A DNA stretch of 64,000 nt from NCBI GenBank assembly GCA_019359675.1, contig JAHHGX010000086.1, forward strand, positions 62,001-126,000, in the 5' to 3' direction. Both the position numbers and the translations under genes were made by a program. The notes beneath the pieces were generated by a model. The model did no database searches. It was not told where the DNA came from and was given only the letters and a program-made list of their open reading frames with translations. How positions within the stretch are numbered: the first letter of the stretch is position 1; every line of letters starts with the position of its first letter. Below are positions 51,230-60,145 of this stretch, piece after piece. Origin of the DNA: Calothrix sp. FI2-JRJ7 (lineage in GTDB: Bacteria > Cyanobacteriota > Cyanobacteriia > Cyanobacteriales > Nostocaceae).

Positions 51230-51578
51230 TTTCAGAACCTATCTATGGGTGCCAGTTTGCTTTAATTGCTTATAAATATGATTTAAATGTGACAGTAAAT
51301 GGTAATCCTTTCAGACTGCTGTATGTTGTACTGTTTTGGTAACTTACTAGATTATCAAAGCTGCATTCATCCTGCTTGAGAACTAAAATATTTAATTTTT
51401 TAAGCTTAATTTTTCTTTCTCCAGTATATAGACATCCGTAGCTCATTACTCTATTGTCTGAGCATATCACTTTCTAGTCATATTTACTTTCTAAATTAAC
51501 TGTATGAATTGTCCGACAATCATAGACGTTGGAATAAGATTAAAAGTTACAAATCTAAAATCTCACTAGGAAAAGAAT
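51230..51578. other. Intergenic region, nothing recognised
   Basis: AT-rich sequence between the histidine kinase and the amylo-glucosidase remnant. No repeat of the families named here and no RNA were recognised. The 3' end has AGGAAAAG in front of the remnant's ATG. Confidence 0.3.
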
Positions 51579-52093
51579 ATGCGAATCAGTGTTGGTTCTC
51601 CATTATTAACTATTAATCACGGCAGCACCTTTATGGTGACTGATTTAAATGGACAAGTTGACTACAATGGTCATCAGGGTATTTTCTCTAAGGATACGGA
51701 ATTTTTAAAGCAGGTAGCTTTTTTAGCAATTATCGTCTGCCAGAACTTTACGCCGGAGTTAAGCGCGAACTTGGAAGTTTTCCGGCGCCTTATTTAGAGG
51801 CAAACGTACCTCAAGCATGGGCAGCAGCGTCTGTGTTTCAAATATTACAGGCGATGTTAGGTTTACGAGCATCGGCGCCGAATCACTGTTTATATATAGA
51901 TCCATATTTACCTGATTGGTTACCAGAGTTAACATTACGACGTGTGGAAGTTGGCAAAGCTTCGGTTGATTTAAAGTTTTGGCGTGATGGAGATTCAACG
52001 AAATGGGATGCTACTGTGGTACAAGGTAATGTTGAAGTTAGACAGGAAGCTTGGAGCCCTTGGAGTGTAAAAGAATCTTTAGCGGTACTGTAA
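51579..52093 (+). pseudogene. Amylo-alpha-1,6-glucosidase, internally deleted
   Basis: The first frame (51579-51720) encodes RISVGSPLLTINHGSTFMVT and VDYNGHQGIFSKDTEFL, the N-terminus of the glycogen-debranching-type family. From about 51733 another frame gives NYRLPELYAGVKRELGSFPA, LEANVPQAWAAASVFQILQA and LPDWLPELTLRRVEVGKAS, the very C-terminus of the (alpha/alpha)6 domain. Around 500-600 internal residues are absent. An original protein of about 700 residues was reduced to its two ends by one deletion, leaving the ends in different frames. Confidence 0.88.
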
Positions 52094-52190
52094 GAGATTT
52101 TGTTTCCATTTGTAGCTGGTGTTTAGTTATCACTTTTTGTTCACATTGATTTTGAACAATAAAAGTAGCGAATTAAATAGGAGAGTAAAA

Positions 52191-53039
52191 ATGGCACTTG
52201 TCAAGATTACAGACTATTACTACGACCATATAGATAGTCGCTCTGATGTTGATGATATCGACAATTTCGACGTTTATACCGAAACAAATGAAAAAGTCGG
52301 TACAATCCACGATATTTTAGTCGATCAAACAAACGGACGCTTTCGCTATTTAGTTGTAGATACAGGTTTTTGGATTTTTGGCAAAAAGGTTTTATTACCT
52401 GTAGGTCGTGCAGATATTCATTACTGCGACAAACGAGTTTATGCCAAAGGTCTAACTAAAGAGCAAGTGGAAAATTTGCCTTCTTACGATGAGCTACAAG
52501 AAATTGATTATGACTACGAGGAGCAAGTACGCGGTGTTTATCGCGGTTCTGTTGCTACTTCTGGTCTAACCCAACCTGCTGCTTACGACCGCGCGACTTA
52601 TAACTATGAGCAGGATTCTTCTTTGTACGATATACCAGAAGTTGATAGTACAAGTGGTGGTCAAAGTTTGAAGTTGTATGAAGAAAGATTGATTGCTAAC
52701 AAGCAACGTCAAAAGACAGGAGAAGTTTCGATAGGTAAGCATGTTGAAACTGAAAATGTTCGCGTTGCTGTTCCTGTTGAAAAAGAAAGAGTAATCATTG
52801 AACGTAGCTCCCCCACGAGTACAAAACCAGCTTCGGCGCCAAATGATGCTTTTCGTTCTGGCGAAGTCGCTCGTATGGACATTTACGAAGAAAAGGCAGA
52901 TATTCAAAAACAAGCTGTTGTTAAAGAAGAAGTACGAGTTAAAAAGGCTGTCGAAAGTAATACCGTCGAAGCTACTGAACAAATCCGTCGTGAAGAATTG
53001 GATATCGATACTCAAGGGCGCCCTGTTGTGGAAAGGTAA
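52191..53039 (+). CDS. PRC-barrel and DUF2382 stress-type protein
   Basis: The 282-residue product starts at ATG 52191, after an AGGAGAG motif; an upstream in-frame start at 52119 is unsupported. Residues about 20-90 form a PRC barrel (VGTIHDILVDQTNGRFRYLV, then KKVLLPVGRADI). The C-terminal 110 residues form DUF2382 (LYEERLIANKQRQKTGEVSI, VRVAVPVEKERVIIERS, REELDIDTQGRPVVE). Such proteins are induced by salt, desiccation or oxidative stress in bacteria, though their role is unclear. It precedes the baeRF gene on the same strand, separated by a palindromic repeat. Confidence 0.88.
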   Translation: MALVKITDYYYDHIDSRSDVDDIDNFDVYTETNEKVGTIHDILVDQTNGRFRYLVVDTGFWIFGKKVLLPVGRADIHYCDKRVYAKGLTKEQVENLPSYDELQEIDYDYEEQVRGVYRGSVATSGLTQPAAYDRATYNYEQDSSLYDIPEVDSTSGGQSLKLYEERLIANKQRQKTGEVSIGKHVETENVRVAVPVEKERVIIERSSPTSTKPASAPNDAFRSGEVARMDIYEEKADIQKQAVVKEEVRVKKAVESNTVEATEQIRREELDIDTQGRPVVER

Positions 53040-53044
53040 AAATT

Positions 53045-53112
53045 ATATCTACGTGGGATGCGATGAATCGAGACGCGATGAATCGTAGAGACGCGATTAA
53101 TCACGTCTCTAC
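53045..53112. repeat. GTAGAGAC palindromic repeat, copy 7, with tandem half-copies
   Basis: GTAGAGACGCGATTAATCAC followed by GTCTCTAC (53085-53112) is the intact element. Upstream of it GGATGCGATGAATCGAGACG and CGATGAATC are tandem partial copies, as if the left half had been duplicated two times. It lies between the PRC-barrel and baeRF genes. Confidence 0.82.
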
Positions 53113-53137
53113 AATGTACAATTTGAACGAGGAAATT

Positions 53138-54289
53138 ATGAAATTATTTTCAATTGAAGAATTAGCAACTTTAACGGCGCAAGGAAACACAGATTGCGTT
53201 TCTATTTATATGCCGACTTTTAAAATGAGTACGGAAACGCTACAAAATCCTATTCGCTTTAAAAATCTAATGCGCGAAGCTGAGGAGAAATTAATTGCAA
53301 ATGGAATGCGACCGCAAGATGCCAGAGATTTATTACTTCCTGTCCAAGAACTAGATGAATACGATTTTTGGCAGCACCAAAGTGATGGATTAGCAATTTT
53401 TATCTCAAAACACTTTTTTAGTTACTATATTGTACCTGTTGATTTTCAAGAGTTAGTCGTAGTTACCGACCGCTTTCATCTTAAGCCTTTAATGTCTTTA
53501 CTTACAGGTGATGGGCAGTTCTACATTTTGGCACTAAGTCAAAATTTAGTTCGCTTGTTCCAGGGTACTCGTTACGGTATTAGCGAAATAGAACTAGAAG
53601 ATGTACCCACTAGTATGGCTGAAGCTTTAAAGTATGATGACTCAGAAAAAAGTTTACAGTTCCATACTGGTACACCTCAAGGTGGGAGTGGAAGCCGCGC
53701 GGCAATCTTTCATGGACATGGAGCAGGTAATGACGATGAAAAAGAAAATATTCTTAGATACTTCCGCTTGGTCGATAAAGGATTACAAGAGTTGCTAAAA
53801 GGTCATGCATGTCCTTTAGTTCTTGCAGGTGTTGATTATCTTTTACCTATTTATAAGCAAGCGAATTCTTATCCTAATTTAATTGATGAAGGCGTTACCG
53901 GAAATCCTGACCAGCTAAAAGCAGAAGAATTACATGCACAAGCTTGGCAAGTTGTTCAACCTTATTTTGAAGGTGCCAAAGATGAAGCTGTCGCTTACTA
54001 TCAAGCAAATTTAGGAACTGGAAAAACAGCTAGCAGCATTCAAGAAGTTGTACCTGCAGCTTACTATCAACGAATCGAGTCTTTATTTGTACCAGTAGGA
54101 AACCAGAAGTGGGGAATGTTTAATTCTGAGACAAGCAATGTGGAGATACACTCAGAACAAGAAGCTGGTGACGAAGACTTGATGGATTTAGCTGCATTAC
54201 ATACTATTCTTAATGGTGGTACAGTGTATGCTGTGGCGCCAGAACAAGTACCAGGAAATGCTCAATTAGCAGCAGTTTTCCGTTATTAA
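53138..54289 (+). CDS. baeRF-domain protein (bacterial archaeo-eukaryotic release factor family)
   Basis: The 383-residue protein matches the baeRF7-type family: CVSIYMPTFKMSTETLQNPI at the N-terminus, RPQDARDLLLPVQELDEYDF, FYILALSQNLVRLFQGTRYG, the GGSGSRAAIFHGHG loop region and LQELLKGHACPLVLAGVDYL. These proteins are related to eRF1 and are predicted to act on stalled ribosomes or translation during stress; experiments are lacking. ATG 53138 after a GAGGA motif is preferred; the in-frame extension to 53063 is encoded by the repeat. Placement next to a PRC-barrel/DUF2382 gene suggests a stress locus. Confidence 0.85.
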   Translation: MKLFSIEELATLTAQGNTDCVSIYMPTFKMSTETLQNPIRFKNLMREAEEKLIANGMRPQDARDLLLPVQELDEYDFWQHQSDGLAIFISKHFFSYYIVPVDFQELVVVTDRFHLKPLMSLLTGDGQFYILALSQNLVRLFQGTRYGISEIELEDVPTSMAEALKYDDSEKSLQFHTGTPQGGSGSRAAIFHGHGAGNDDEKENILRYFRLVDKGLQELLKGHACPLVLAGVDYLLPIYKQANSYPNLIDEGVTGNPDQLKAEELHAQAWQVVQPYFEGAKDEAVAYYQANLGTGKTASSIQEVVPAAYYQRIESLFVPVGNQKWGMFNSETSNVEIHSEQEAGDEDLMDLAALHTILNGGTVYAVAPEQVPGNAQLAAVFRY

Positions 54290-54294
54290 TAGCT

Positions 54295-54768
54295 ATGAAC
54301 CATGTCTTGGGCCGTGGTAAACGCAAGCTCGTTATAACCGCATTTATACTTACTATCACCAGTGTGCTATTAATATCGCCAGAAAAAGCACTAACGCAAC
54401 AAATTTCTATCACTCCAACTACTCCTCAACCAGAAGAAACAGAAACTGCAACAGATGGGCTGTTTTTCGCTGATATTATTGTTAGAGGACAGCCCGTCTT
54501 TCAAGTTGGTAGTGTTGGTTCGGTAAATGCTAGTCAACGCGCGCAAATAGTCAACCGTCGTATAGCAGGTATTTTGGCACAACCTCAAGCTAACAGAAAT
54601 GTCACTACTGTACCCGACCAATCACGGGGTATTGCGACGTTGCAAGTAGGCAATCGGGTTTTATTAACTGTCACCCAACAGGACGCGCAAGATTTTAATG
54701 AACCAGTCGAAACTTTAGCACAACCAATTTCTCTCCTACAAGGAGAGAAATTGGGGGAGAAATTTTAA
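54295..54768 (+). pseudogene. MscS-type mechanosensitive channel, N-terminal fragment ending in a repeat
   Basis: The frame codes for a signal peptide (LVITAFILTITSVLLISPEK) and the extracytoplasmic N-terminal domain of large cyanobacterial MscS-like channels: FADIIVRGQPVFQVGSVGSV, RAQIVNRRIAGILAQPQ and VLLTVTQQDAQDFNEPVETL. It then leaves homology at LAQPIS and ends in a palindromic repeat (54724-54766). The channel helices and pore are absent. The fragment could still be secreted as a 157-residue protein, but without the pore it cannot be a channel. Confidence 0.78.
54724..54766. repeat. CCAATTTCTCTCC / GGAGAGAAATTGG inverted repeat
   Basis: CCAATTTCTCTCCTACAAGG followed by AGAGAAATTGG is a perfect 13-base stem, with a following GGGAGAAATTT. 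It encodes the final ~14 residues (PISLLQGEKLGEKF) of the truncated MscS gene. Confidence 0.85.
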
Positions 54769-54806
54769 CATCTAAGGCGTTAAAAATCCATTTTGATAAT
54801 CAAATA

Positions 54807-56315
54807 TTAATTAAGAACTTTTCGTTTAAAATTAATTAACGACAGAAATAAAACTAAAACAGGGACAATTTCTAATCTTCCTATCCACATTAATATCATT
54901 AAGGTCAGTTTACCTAACCAATGTAAGTCAGGATGAGTAATTCCTACAGACAAACCGACACTACCTAGAGCAGAAGCTGCTTCAAAAATTACATCTATCA
55001 AGCTGTATGGCGCCACATGTAGCAAAATTACTACTCCCAGTGCAATTGCACAGAACCAAAGTACTAACAAAACAGTAGCAGCTTCAATTGTGCGACTAGC
55101 TTCAGCTTCTGTTACTATTTTCCCCTCTACCCGATAATGCATCAATTGATGAGGTTGCAGTGCTAATTTTTGCAAGTGCCATACAACTGCTTTGCCAAAG
55201 AATACCAAACGATTTAATTTTAACCCACCAACAGTGGAGCCAGCGGCGCCACCTACTAGCATTCCCAAGATCAATAACAGTTTTGCGCTCGAACTCCAAT
55301 TTTGTAAATCGACTGTTTCAAATCCACAAGTCCCTAAAGCAGAAACCCATTGAAATAAACTATCTAGCCAAATAAACGAACCAAAAAACCAACGGTTCTC
55401 AAATAATAGTACTAATGAGCTAACAGCTAGTAACAGCCATAATGTTTTATGTTGAGAATCTTGCCATAGTGCAGATAAGCGTTTTTGTGTAATAAAGTAG
55501 TAATGAATTGGGAAGCTAATGGCACCTAAAGTCATCACTACAATTACAGCAAGCTGAACCGCTGAATTATAACTAGCAATACTATCATCCCGTATACTAA
55601 ATCCACCTGTAGAAATACCTGTTAAACCATGATTAATAGCATCCCACCAAGGCATTCCAGTAATACGAAACAACAAAATACTGAATCCTGTGTAAAGCAA
55701 ATAAATCCACCAAATTCGGCGTACTGTTGCACTAACAGTTGCAGCAATACGTTTCGAGCGTCCCTCTGCACTGTAAAGTTGGTAAGCATCTGTACTTGGT
55801 TCTGATATAGAAAGAACTAGTACAATTACTCCAACTCCACCAATCCATTGCATGAACGAACGCCACCACTGTAAACTGTGCGGTAGTCTGCTTTCATTCA
55901 GTGTTACAGTTAATCCTGCGCTGGTAAATCCAGAAACAGCTTCAAATAAAGCATTCCAGAAATCTTGGAACTCTTGTATGGTTGCTGGTGTTTGAGCATT
56001 CCTAAAAAAAGAAGCAGTAACCCAAAATGGAATGGCGCCTAAAAGTGGAATTATTGCCCAACTCAAAGCAGCAATTATCATCGCGTGACGTAACTGAGTT
56101 TCCCCCTTTCCCTGAAAATTGCAATACAATAATTGACCAATAAGTAAAGAAGAAAGCGCAGTTATCAAAAATCCCCAAACTGCATAATATTCTCTAAACC
56201 ATAGACAAATAGGCAAAGAGGCAATTGCCATTACACCTGGGACATGAAGTAATAAGCCAACATCATGCAGGATAGAATGAACATGAGGCTTTATTTTTTG
56301 AGTTTTTGTTTTCAC
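54807..56315 (-). CDS. TrkH/KtrB-type potassium transporter
   Basis: The 502-residue protein shows the four-repeat potassium pore: VSGFTSAGLTVTLNE, HGLTGISTGGFSIRDD, VSALGTCGFETVDLQ and ASALGSVGLSVGITH, each containing the selectivity-filter glycine. Ten or so membrane helices and a typical GGAAGSTVGGLKLNRL segment complete it. It takes up K+ (perhaps with Na+) across the plasma membrane, working with a TrkA/KtrA RCK subunit that is not seen in the window. The gene following on the same strand upstream (56357) is a small membrane protein 41 bases away. Confidence 0.92.
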   Translation of the reverse strand: MKTKTQKIKPHVHSILHDVGLLLHVPGVMAIASLPICLWFREYYAVWGFLITALSSLLIGQLLYCNFQGKGETQLRHAMIIAALSWAIIPLLGAIPFWVTASFFRNAQTPATIQEFQDFWNALFEAVSGFTSAGLTVTLNESRLPHSLQWWRSFMQWIGGVGVIVLVLSISEPSTDAYQLYSAEGRSKRIAATVSATVRRIWWIYLLYTGFSILLFRITGMPWWDAINHGLTGISTGGFSIRDDSIASYNSAVQLAVIVVMTLGAISFPIHYYFITQKRLSALWQDSQHKTLWLLLAVSSLVLLFENRWFFGSFIWLDSLFQWVSALGTCGFETVDLQNWSSSAKLLLILGMLVGGAAGSTVGGLKLNRLVFFGKAVVWHLQKLALQPHQLMHYRVEGKIVTEAEASRTIEAATVLLVLWFCAIALGVVILLHVAPYSLIDVIFEAASALGSVGLSVGITHPDLHWLGKLTLMILMWIGRLEIVPVLVLFLSLINFKRKVLN

Positions 56316-56356
56316 CTGTATACAAGCAATATAAGCGACGAGTTGAGAAATTACCT

Positions 56357-56731
56357 TTATCGTTTTTGATTCTTAGGGCAGTAGTCTGAGCAATTATTTG
56401 CTTCATCCGTAAGAACGAGAGAAGGTTGTACTGCACAATTGAAAAAATGATTCTTAGCAAAATATTGGCATTGAGTACAACGGTGATTTGGTAATGATTT
56501 TGTACACAAATCTAATTGTTCATCTGATACATTCTTTAATCTCTTTGATGCCCAAATCAAAAAACCTGCCCAAAAGAAAAGAAAAGCAAGAATTCCCCCT
56601 GCTTGAGTAATTATAGTTTCAGTAATTTCTGCTTGATTTGATACTGTTTTTTGAACTTGGACTTCTGTTTGCTTTCTCTGATAAAAAGTTACTGCGAACA
56701 TTTGATTTGGATGACTCACTGTCAAAAACAT
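56357..56731 (-). CDS. Small single-helix membrane protein with cysteine-rich tail, unknown function
   Basis: The 124-residue protein starts at ATG 56731, directed by a strong AAGGAGGT motif. It has a membrane helix (GGILAFLFFWAGFLIWASKR) near the middle and a C-terminal cytoplasmic or lumenal tail with seven cysteines, including CTKSLPNHRCTQCQYFAKNH and FNCAVQPS and a final CSDYC. Such a cysteine array may bind a metal or iron-sulphur cluster. It is not recognised. It lies directly upstream of trkH on the same strand and could be co-transcribed. Confidence 0.6.
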   Translation of the reverse strand: MFLTVSHPNQMFAVTFYQRKQTEVQVQKTVSNQAEITETIITQAGGILAFLFFWAGFLIWASKRLKNVSDEQLDLCTKSLPNHRCTQCQYFAKNHFFNCAVQPSLVLTDEANNCSDYCPKNQKR

Positions 56732-57443
56732 ATTAATTGACCTCCTTTTTCTAAACGTATAATTATAAATATTCAACAACTACTACTATTTATAACTACC
56801 TTTTAAAAATACAGTTTTATAAACTATATATTCATAATTTAACATTTAGCAAAATTAATTTTTTTGCATATCTATCAATAGTATTGAATTTGTATAAAGG
56901 TAATATATTTACTTTGACTTTGATTACAGTCACTTTTTAGTCACATTTGTTTTTTAAAATATAAATTTTTAAATAATGGTTGCTATTATGTTTATAAAAA
57001 TACAGTTTTATTTTTGAAAAGATATGTAGGGTAAGCTCTTCGGCAGTATAACGCATGTTTGTTTTTTAAAAGAATGACTTAACAGCGTTAAATACGCACC
57101 CTAGTAGTTGATTCATAAAAATTATGATAGTGCTTTGAAACTACAGGATTGCAAAGAACGCTAAGTAGTAGGGAAAAGAGTTGATTTACAAATGATACAC
57201 GGGTTGCGAAAACTAGATAATCAAGTATCTTCAGGCGCCAATTGCGAAAGTTCGTGAAAAAGCTATACTTCTATCAGAAGGCATACTACTTTAGATAACT
57301 TGGTTACGTTGTAGCATTCCGTAAGCTAGATGTAAAAGTTTTATTAATTGATTAGTCTAAGCAACTAAAAGCGACTTTTGAAACTAGCAAAATAGTTCTA
57401 TCAAGTTCCTATCGCATAACGACAGGGTTGGAGACATGTCACA
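56732..57443. other. Long AT-rich intergenic region
   Basis: The first 270 bases are very AT-rich and should contain the promoter for the leftward small-protein/trkH pair. From 57025 to 57100 a GTAGGGTAAGC...GCACCCTA imperfect repeat of the common cyanobacterial type is seen. From 57180 to 57400 there are short broken frames (for example PIAKVREKAILLSEG), perhaps a gene remnant that could not be identified. Confidence 0.4.
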
Positions 57444-58652
57444 ATGAAATTTATCAACAAATCAAAGTCTTTTTTGGCTGGATGTACATTGGCTTTATTA
57501 ATTTCTCAAACTGCCAACGGACAACGACCAGAACAGCGTAGGCTTGAGCGAATGGAAGGTTATTTGTCAACGCCACAAAGACTAGATTTTAATGAATCTC
57601 TTTTGCAACAGTTGCAATTACCGTCTGGATTTCAAATTAATGTATTTGCAAAAGGTTTAGGTAATCCTCGCAATTTAGTTGTTGCTCCTAATGGTATAAT
57701 TTATGTTACTCGTCGTGAAGAAGCTGATGTTGTTGCACTCAGAGACACAAATCGAGATGGACGGGCTGACTCGATAAATATTGTCGCCAAAGGTTTAAAG
57801 TACGTTAACGGTATTACAATTAATAAAAATCGTCTTTACCTTGTTACTGACACCAGTTTATACGGCGCCGACTTACAAGCAGACGGTTCTCTAGGAAAAC
57901 TACAAACTTTGATTTCTGATTTACCTGATGCGGGTCAACACCCCAACCGGACAATGGCTTTTGGTTCTGACGGAATGCTTTATATTTCTGTAGGTAGTAC
58001 TTGCAACGCTTGCGACGAAACCAACCCTGAAAGTGCTACCCTCCTACAGGTGCAACCGGATGGTAGTAATCGTACCATTTATGCCAAAGGTTTACGAAAT
58101 ACAATCGGCTTTGGTTGGCATCCCCAAACAAAGGAACTATGGGGGTTAGACCACGGTACAGATTGGCGAGGAAATGATATACCACCAGAAGAATTAAATC
58201 GTATTGTTCAAGGTGGAGATTATGGCTGGCCTTTTTGTTGGGGTGACAGGCGCCCTGATGTATACTTATCCGCAAACCCAGAAGGGAAAACTAAAGAAGA
58301 ATACTGCGCTAAAACTCAACCACCAGTGTTAACTTATACAGCACACAGCGCACCATTAGCGATGGTATTTTACACAGGAAACCAATTTCCGCAAGAATAT
58401 ATAAATGATGTTTTTGTAACAATGCGTGGCTCTTGGAACCGTAATCCACCCGTGGGTTACAAAGTCGTGCGGATTCGTTACCAAAATGGTAAACCTGTGA
58501 AATTTGAAGATTTTATAACTGGCTTTTTGACGAAAGACAGAACAGCACAATTTGGTAGACCAGTAGGATTAGCAATAGCACCGGATGGTTCGTTGCTGTT
58601 TACTGATGATACCAATGGGGTAATATATCGCGTTGCTTACACAGCAAAATAA
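57444..58652 (+). CDS. Exported PQQ-dependent sugar dehydrogenase (sorbosone dehydrogenase family)
   Basis: The 402-residue protein carries a signal peptide (KSFLAGCTLALLISQTANGQ) and a six-bladed propeller of the soluble sGDH/sorbosone dehydrogenase type: LPSGFQINVFAKGLGNPRNL, TRREEADVVALRDTNRDGRA with a calcium-like loop, RTMAFGSDGMLYISVGSTCN, GLRNTIGFGWHPQTKELWGL and GGDYGWPFCWGDRRPD. It oxidises a sugar or alcohol in the periplasm with PQQ. No pqq genes are present in the window. It lies 90 bases upstream of the sensory rhodopsin gene on the same strand, so the two may share a transcript. Confidence 0.88.
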   Translation: MKFINKSKSFLAGCTLALLISQTANGQRPEQRRLERMEGYLSTPQRLDFNESLLQQLQLPSGFQINVFAKGLGNPRNLVVAPNGIIYVTRREEADVVALRDTNRDGRADSINIVAKGLKYVNGITINKNRLYLVTDTSLYGADLQADGSLGKLQTLISDLPDAGQHPNRTMAFGSDGMLYISVGSTCNACDETNPESATLLQVQPDGSNRTIYAKGLRNTIGFGWHPQTKELWGLDHGTDWRGNDIPPEELNRIVQGGDYGWPFCWGDRRPDVYLSANPEGKTKEEYCAKTQPPVLTYTAHSAPLAMVFYTGNQFPQEYINDVFVTMRGSWNRNPPVGYKVVRIRYQNGKPVKFEDFITGFLTKDRTAQFGRPVGLAIAPDGSLLFTDDTNGVIYRVAYTAK

Positions 58653-58742
58653 ATTAATTCACAAATGATAACGTATCCCGACTATCAAGATATTTATGTT
58701 TGTTTTTTGTAAATAGTTCATCAAAAATTGCGAGGTTAAATA

Positions 58743-59540
58743 ATGAATTGGCAAGAAATTTTCCATTGGGTTTATGTAGCGGGTATGGCAATTGGTGCAT
58801 TATACTTCTGGTCACTGAGTCGTAACCCGCGCGGTGTTCCCCAATACGAATATTTAGTTGCAATATTCATCCCAATCTGGTCAGGACTCGCTTATATGGC
58901 AATGGCATTAGACCAGGGTAAAGTCATTGCTGCTGGTCAAACAGCACACTACGCGCGTTATATAGACTGGATTGTCACTACACCTTTACTGCTGCTATCT
59001 TTGTCATGGACAGCAATGCAGTTTACAAAAAAAGATTGGACGCTCATTGGTTTTTTAATGAGTACACAAGTTGTTGTTGTTACAACTGGTTTGATTGCAG
59101 ACTTATCTGTGCGACCTTGGGTAAGATACTTATGGTATATATGTGGGGTATTTGCCTTTTTCATTATTCTTTGGGGTATTTGGAATCCTTTACGAGCGAA
59201 GACTAGAGAGCAGGGGCAAGAATTATCAAACCTGTACGACAAACTTGTTACTTACTTTACTGTATTATGGATTGGGTATCCAATTGTATGGATTATTGGT
59301 CCAAGTGGTTTCGGTTGGATAAATCAAACTCTTGATACTTTTCTATTTTGCCTATTACCATTTTTCTCTAAGGTTGGATTTAGTTTCCTTGATTTACACG
59401 GCTTACGTAATTTACATCACACATCGCGCGAAACAAGTGGCGACCGTCTTGCTAACAGTACATTACATTTTTTAGGCAATTTCACACAAAATAGAGCATC
59501 TCATAGGAGAGCGCGTTCTGCAACATCTGGAATGGAATAG
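58743..59540 (+). CDS. Anabaena-type sensory rhodopsin
   Basis: The 265-residue, seven-helix protein matches Anabaena sensory rhodopsin almost throughout. Key positions carry the same numbering: Asp75 counter-ion, Thr79, Ser86 in RYIDWIVTTPLLLLS, Pro206 in the retinal pocket, Lys210 as the Schiff-base lysine in FFSKVGFSF, and Asp217. Ser86 in place of a proton donor and Pro206 instead of Asp mark the ASR branch, a non-pumping photochromic sensor, rather than a pump. The cytoplasmic tail after residue 225 has a basic cluster. The soluble transducer gene found after ASR in Anabaena is not adjacent here; a CAP-domain gene follows. Upstream is a sugar dehydrogenase. Confidence 0.95.
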   Translation: MNWQEIFHWVYVAGMAIGALYFWSLSRNPRGVPQYEYLVAIFIPIWSGLAYMAMALDQGKVIAAGQTAHYARYIDWIVTTPLLLLSLSWTAMQFTKKDWTLIGFLMSTQVVVVTTGLIADLSVRPWVRYLWYICGVFAFFIILWGIWNPLRAKTREQGQELSNLYDKLVTYFTVLWIGYPIVWIIGPSGFGWINQTLDTFLFCLLPFFSKVGFSFLDLHGLRNLHHTSRETSGDRLANSTLHFLGNFTQNRASHRRARSATSGME

Positions 59541-59596
59541 TAAAAAAATACAGTGGTATTGGGAACCAATGGTTCTTGACTTATGACAAGTAGGGA

Positions 59597-60145
59597 ATGA
59601 ATACTTTAACAAAAATTTGGTTTCCAATCTTCACGGTCGCACTTTTAGTAATGGGATGCGAAAGGGCAATTGAGTACTTACCACCCTTGCCTAAAGTGGA
59701 AGTACCATCGGAAAAACCCCGAAAACCTACCCTCTCTCCCCAATCTGCCAACACTGCAAAAATTGAAGCAGCTATCCGGGTAAGCATTAACAAAGTGCGT
59801 CGAAAAGAAAAACTTCAACCTCTCAAAAATAATGAAAGACTGGCAGAAGTTGCTCGCAAATACAGCAAAGAGATGGCGGAGAAAAATTTCTTTAGCCACA
59901 CTGGGGTTGATGGGAGTACTCTTGCTTCGAGAGTTGAGGCTTCAGGCATTATTTATTGGTTAGTAGGGGAAAACCTTTTTAGAGGAAGGAATCTAAATGA
60001 GCCTGTAAGTATTGCTGTGGAGGGTTGGTTGGAAAGTCCCGGACATCGAGCGAATATTCTGCGTCCACCGTTTAACGAGACAGGTGTAGGTGTTTGGCGA
60101 ATTAAGAATACTTACTACATCACGCAGTTATTTTTACGACGATAG
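59597..60145 (+). CDS. CAP/SCP-domain lipoprotein
   Basis: The 182-residue protein has a lipobox (LVMGC) with cysteine near 20, a proline-rich linker, and a CAP domain: RKEKLQPLKNNERLAEVARK, FFSHTGVDGSTLASRVEASG with the conserved histidine, GENLFRG, and GWLESPGHRANILRPPFNET with the second conserved histidine. This resembles bacterial YkwD/SCP-like proteins, which are secreted and of unclear function. It follows the rhodopsin by 56 bases on the same strand. Confidence 0.9.
   Translation: MNTLTKIWFPIFTVALLVMGCERAIEYLPPLPKVEVPSEKPRKPTLSPQSANTAKIEAAIRVSINKVRRKEKLQPLKNNERLAEVARKYSKEMAEKNFFSHTGVDGSTLASRVEASGIIYWLVGENLFRGRNLNEPVSIAVEGWLESPGHRANILRPPFNETGVGVWRIKNTYYITQLFLRR

Noticed and set aside
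52119-52190. Upstream start of the PRC-barrel protein
   Set aside because: A hydrophobic N-terminus would be added that the family lacks, while AGGAGAG precedes the ATG at 52191.
52566-53015. 149-residue minus-strand frame in the PRC-barrel gene
   Set aside because: Phe-rich shadow of repeated Lys/Glu codons on the coding strand.
53063-53137. Upstream start of the baeRF gene
   Set aside because: The 25 extra residues come from the tandem GTAGAGAC repeat; a GAGGA motif supports the ATG at 53138.
58743-59540. Proton-pumping rhodopsin
   Set aside because: Ser86 replaces the cytoplasmic proton donor and Pro206 replaces the Asp of pumps; the sequence follows Anabaena sensory rhodopsin throughout.
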